DNA of 64,000 nt, from positions 124,001 to 188,000 of the forward strand of contig NZ_JAJKLK010000003.1 in NCBI RefSeq assembly GCF_020982545.1, written 5' to 3'. Below, one piece after another: positions 61,939 to 64,000 of this stretch. Under the pieces are notes generated by a model, which saw only the letters and a program-made list of their open reading frames with translations, had not been told where the DNA came from and did not search any database. This DNA comes from Streptomyces sp. MNU76 (GTDB lineage: Bacteria > Actinomycetota > Actinomycetes > Streptomycetales > Streptomycetaceae). Position numbers and translations under genes: made by a program. Position 1 is the first letter of the stretch; each line of letters starts with the position of its first letter.

Positions 61939-62422
61939 GGCTTCTCCTCAGGTGGGCGCGGAGCAGTTCGCGGGCCGCGTGGAGGTCGGCCTTGACGGTT
62001 CCTTCCTTGCGTCCGGTCAGCTCGGACACCTCCCGGATCGGCATGTCAGCGTAGTAGTGCAGCAGGATCGGTACGCGCAGCCGTTCCGGCAGCGACTGCA
62101 CGAGCAGCCGCACCGAGGGGTCGGGCTGTTCGGCGTCGTCGTACCGCGGGTGCACCGCGGCCTCGGCGGTGGCCCGGTGCATCGCCTTGCGTTCGCGTTC
62201 GAGCTTGCGCCAGTGGTCCCGTACGAGGTTGGCCGCGGTGACGTAGAGGAAGCCGTGCGGCTCCGCCACGGACGTCCAGCGGGCCCAGAGCCGGGTGAAC
62301 GCCTCCGAGGCGATCTCGTGGGCCGTCTCGTCGTCGTCGACCAGCCGACGGCACCAGCCGGCGAGGCGCGGGTAGAGGGCGGCGAACAACTCGGACGCGG
62401 CCTTCTCGCGGGACCGTTTCAA
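61922..62422 (-). CDS. ECF-family RNA polymerase sigma factor
   Basis: 166 residues; TTG 62422 is preceded by GGAGAG at close range, and no ATG gives this frame. Sigma2 at ~8-75: ELFAALYPRLAGWCRRLVDDDETAHEIASEAFTRLWARW, FLYVTAANLVRDHWRK. Sigma4 at ~105-155: LVQSLPERLRVPILLHYYADMPIREVSELTGRKEGTVKADLHAARELLRAHL. It directs RNA polymerase to a small regulon, probably envelope-related. Followed by a membrane protein that may control it. Confidence 0.92.
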   Translation of the reverse strand: MKRSREKAASELFAALYPRLAGWCRRLVDDDETAHEIASEAFTRLWARWTSVAEPHGFLYVTAANLVRDHWRKLERERKAMHRATAEAAVHPRYDDAEQPDPSVRLLVQSLPERLRVPILLHYYADMPIREVSELTGRKEGTVKADLHAARELLRAHLRRSLDHTP

Positions 62423-62492
62423 CGCTCTCCATGGTCGTGATGGTGCGACAAGAGGAAGGGAGGAAGGAGGGGGGGGGCGGGCGGGGTGCTGG

Positions 62493-63128
62493 TCACCGGG
62501 CCGTGGGGCTCAGCGTCGCGAAGACGATCACGTTGTCCCGGTACTCCTCGCCCGTGCGCGGGCCGCCGCAGGTGATGAGGCGCAGCGCGGGGCGGTTCAC
62601 GTTGCCGTAGACGTCGTTCGCGGGGAAGTCGGCCTTGGCGACCGTGCGTACGGAGTCGACGGTGAACTCCGCTGTCGTGCCGTTCTCCAGGCGCGCCTCG
62701 ATCCGCTCGCCCCGCCGCAGCCGGGCGAGCCGGCGGAAGACGCCGTCGCCGTAGGGGCCGACCGTGACATGGCCCAGGATCACCGACGGGCCGGTCTGGC
62801 CCGGCGTCGGCGAGTGCCGGTACCAGCCCGCCCTGTCGTGCTCCGTGACCGGCGGCACCTCCACCGTGCCGTCCGGGGCCAGCCCCAGGCGGATGACCGG
62901 GGTGTCGACCTCGATGGCCGGGATCAGCAGCCGCACCGGGACCGAACGGGCCAGGGGGCGTGCCGCGCCGGGTGTCGGCGACGGGGACGGGGGCGGCGAG
63001 GACCGATGCGAGGTCGCGCCGCCCTCGGAAGGCTTGGTCGAGGCGTGGTCGGCGCGGCCACCCCCGCAGCTCACCGACAGCGCGGCGGCCGCCGCCACGG
63101 CGAAGGCGCGCCTGGAGAGCGGAGTCAC
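62493..63128 (-). CDS. Class F sortase
   Basis: 211 residues, GTG 63128 overlapping the surface-protein stop (GTGA). A signal/anchor segment (SRRAFAVAAAAALSVSCGGG; a Cys follows a lipobox-like run), then Pro/Ser linker, and the sortase domain from ~75: VRLLIPAIEVDTPVIRLGLAPDGTVEVPP, GPSVILGHVTVG (His ~120), LRLITCGGP (Cys ~187), EEYRDNVIVFATL (Arg). The catalytic His-Cys-Arg set is complete. Class F sortases are actinobacterial; substrates are poorly known, but the adjacent LAxTG-type protein is a natural candidate. Confidence 0.9.
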   Translation of the reverse strand: MTPLSRRAFAVAAAAALSVSCGGGRADHASTKPSEGGATSHRSSPPPSPSPTPGAARPLARSVPVRLLIPAIEVDTPVIRLGLAPDGTVEVPPVTEHDRAGWYRHSPTPGQTGPSVILGHVTVGPYGDGVFRRLARLRRGERIEARLENGTTAEFTVDSVRTVAKADFPANDVYGNVNRPALRLITCGGPRTGEEYRDNVIVFATLSPTAR

Positions 63129-63504
63129 GCCTCGTTCGCCCGCTTGCGGCGTACGAGGACTACGGCCGCGCCGCCACCGAGGAGCAGCGCGGTGGCACCG
63201 GTGCCCGCCAGCACGGCCGTGCCGCTGGTCCCCTGCGACTCCGGTGCCGTACCGGTGTCGGGGGCTCCGCCGGGGACGACGGAGACCTGGCTCGGCACCG
63301 GGCTCGCGACACTGTCGTCCGTGGCCTCGGTGGGCGCGCTGTCCGACGGGTGATCCGTGGCGGGGGCGGACGGGGCCGGGTCGCCGTCTTGGCGGCCTCC
63401 TTCGGTACGGCGGTCGGGCTCGTGCCGTCGGCGAAGGCGGGGAGCGCGATCGCCAGCACGGAGGTGACGGCAAGTGCCGTGGCACTGAGGACGGTTCGGC
63501 GCAT
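63125..63504 (-). CDS. Secreted LAxTG-type surface protein, one-base frameshift near 63384
   Basis: ATG 63504 starts a signal peptide (MRRTVLSATALAVTSVLAIALPAFA) and mature DGTSPTAVPKEAAKTA. One base is missing at the CC of 63384-63385. In the next phase coding continues GDPAPSAPATDHPSDSAPTEATDDSVASPVPSQVSVVPGG, then the sorting signal LAGTG, a hydrophobic helix (ATALLLGGGAAVVLV) and RRKRANEA to the stop that overlaps the sortase start. Restored product is ~126 residues. LAxTG is the motif read by class E sortases in Streptomyces. Cell-wall anchored, function unknown. Confidence 0.78.
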
Positions 63505-63721
63505 GGGTCGCTCTCTCTCGTCTGGTTCGGGTCTGTCGAACGGCTTCGTGGGCCGCCGCGCGGCCGGTTGCCCGGGGTGCGGCGGCGTCACGTACCGAGC
63601 GGAGAGACGAGACAGCCGCGGAGTGCGTTGTAAAGAGATGGCAAAGTCGTCTCTGGGGGCGGTGGGAGCGGCTGAAGTGGTGGGGGCGGTGGGGGCCCTC
63701 CGGGATCGCGGGGCGTACGCG

Positions 63722-64000
63722 TCACGCGAGGCACACCAGCTCCACGGCGACCACCACATCCACGACCGCGCACCATTCGGCGAAGGTGGGGCCACGACCC
63801 CCCCGCAGCCGACGCATCCTCAGATGGGTGAAGTCCCCTACGCCGTGGCAGAACCAGCCCGCCGCGATCAGATACCGGCCCAGGTCCGCGCCCACCACCA
63901 GCCCGGTCACGGCCGGCGCCCCGAACACGACCGCCCCGGCGGCCTGGAGCCCGAAGACGGCACGCCCGTGCGGAGTTCCTCCGGCCGAGACCCCGGCCAC
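63722..64000 (-). CDS. Small membrane protein, 5' end at or beyond the window edge
   Basis: At least 92 residues; the frame is open to the last base, where a GTG is a possible start, so the N-terminus is uncertain. Hydrophobic segments AVFGLQAAGAVVFGAPAVTGLVVG, LGRYLIAAGWFCHGVGDF and CAVVDVVVAVELVCLA indicate three TM helices. FCHGVGDFTHLRMRR is the most conserved-looking stretch. I do not recognise the family. Confidence 0.65.
   Translation of the reverse strand: MAGVSAGGTPHGRAVFGLQAAGAVVFGAPAVTGLVVGADLGRYLIAAGWFCHGVGDFTHLRMRRLRGGRGPTFAEWCAVVDVVVAVELVCLA

Noticed and set aside
1..64000. CRISPR array, rRNA or intact tRNA genes
   Set aside because: No spaced direct repeats of CRISPR type and no cloverleaf or rRNA signature seen by eye anywhere in the window.

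Overview
The window reads as chromosome from a Streptomyces species or a close relative. The support is very high GC, GTG and TTG starts, pervasive 1-4 nt stop/start overlaps, and a run of Streptomyces core genes (sepH, ferrochelatase, cutRS, the DUF4193 protein, dut, KdpD/KdpE-like pair). As I recall the S. coelicolor map, that run lies in the same order there; this is memory, not a search.

Positions 1 to 28.6 kb are conserved chromosome: a DUF5998 tail and phosphodiesterase, thymidine kinase, a VOC protein, a rhodanese, sepH, a lactone oxidase/MFS pair, ferrochelatase plus inositol-phosphatase-like enzyme, cutRS, several actinobacterial DUF proteins, a thioesterase/dut/DUF3710 operon, and then a potassium-homeostasis block. 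That block holds a KdpD/KdpE pair with no kdpFABC in view, an OB-fold/DUF3159 pair, two RCK (TrkA-type) proteins, a 36-residue membrane peptide and a KimA-type K+ transporter. An RNA methyltransferase closes the segment.

Positions 28.6 to 56.3 kb are accessory and full of debris: a 5'-broken SpoIIE phosphatase, an FMO, an ABC exporter, a nicotinamidase-like protein with an aberrant C-terminus, a compact urease operon (fused ureAB, ureC, ureF, ureG, ureD, no ureE), an ISL3 transposase remnant, a ricin-lectin secreted protein and a frameshifted Ser/Thr kinase. The centrepiece, 42.4-50.7 kb, is a complete four-gene type II Wadjet (JetABCD) anti-plasmid SMC locus. Its JetC frame carries a one-base disruption. 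It is followed by gene fragments (OppD-type ATPase, flavohemoprotein reductase, LysR), a SLOG-like protein coupled to a VKOR-type thiol oxidoreductase, and an orphan cytochrome oxidase subunit I.

Positions 56.5 to 64 kb hold a metal and envelope cluster: DUF1707, DUF4396 with a CsoR-like copper operator, DUF5134, a BlaI/M56 regulator-protease pair, a DUF305 lipoprotein, a DUF6153-like protein, an ECF sigma factor with a possible anti-sigma partner, and a class F sortase next to an LAxTG-type surface protein.

A cross-cutting feature is the number of otherwise healthy genes broken by exactly one base, usually in a short homopolymer (cutS, kinase twice, jetC, SLOG protein, LAxTG protein). Either the assembly has homopolymer errors or there is real decay. 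This decides whether Wadjet and CutS are functional here.
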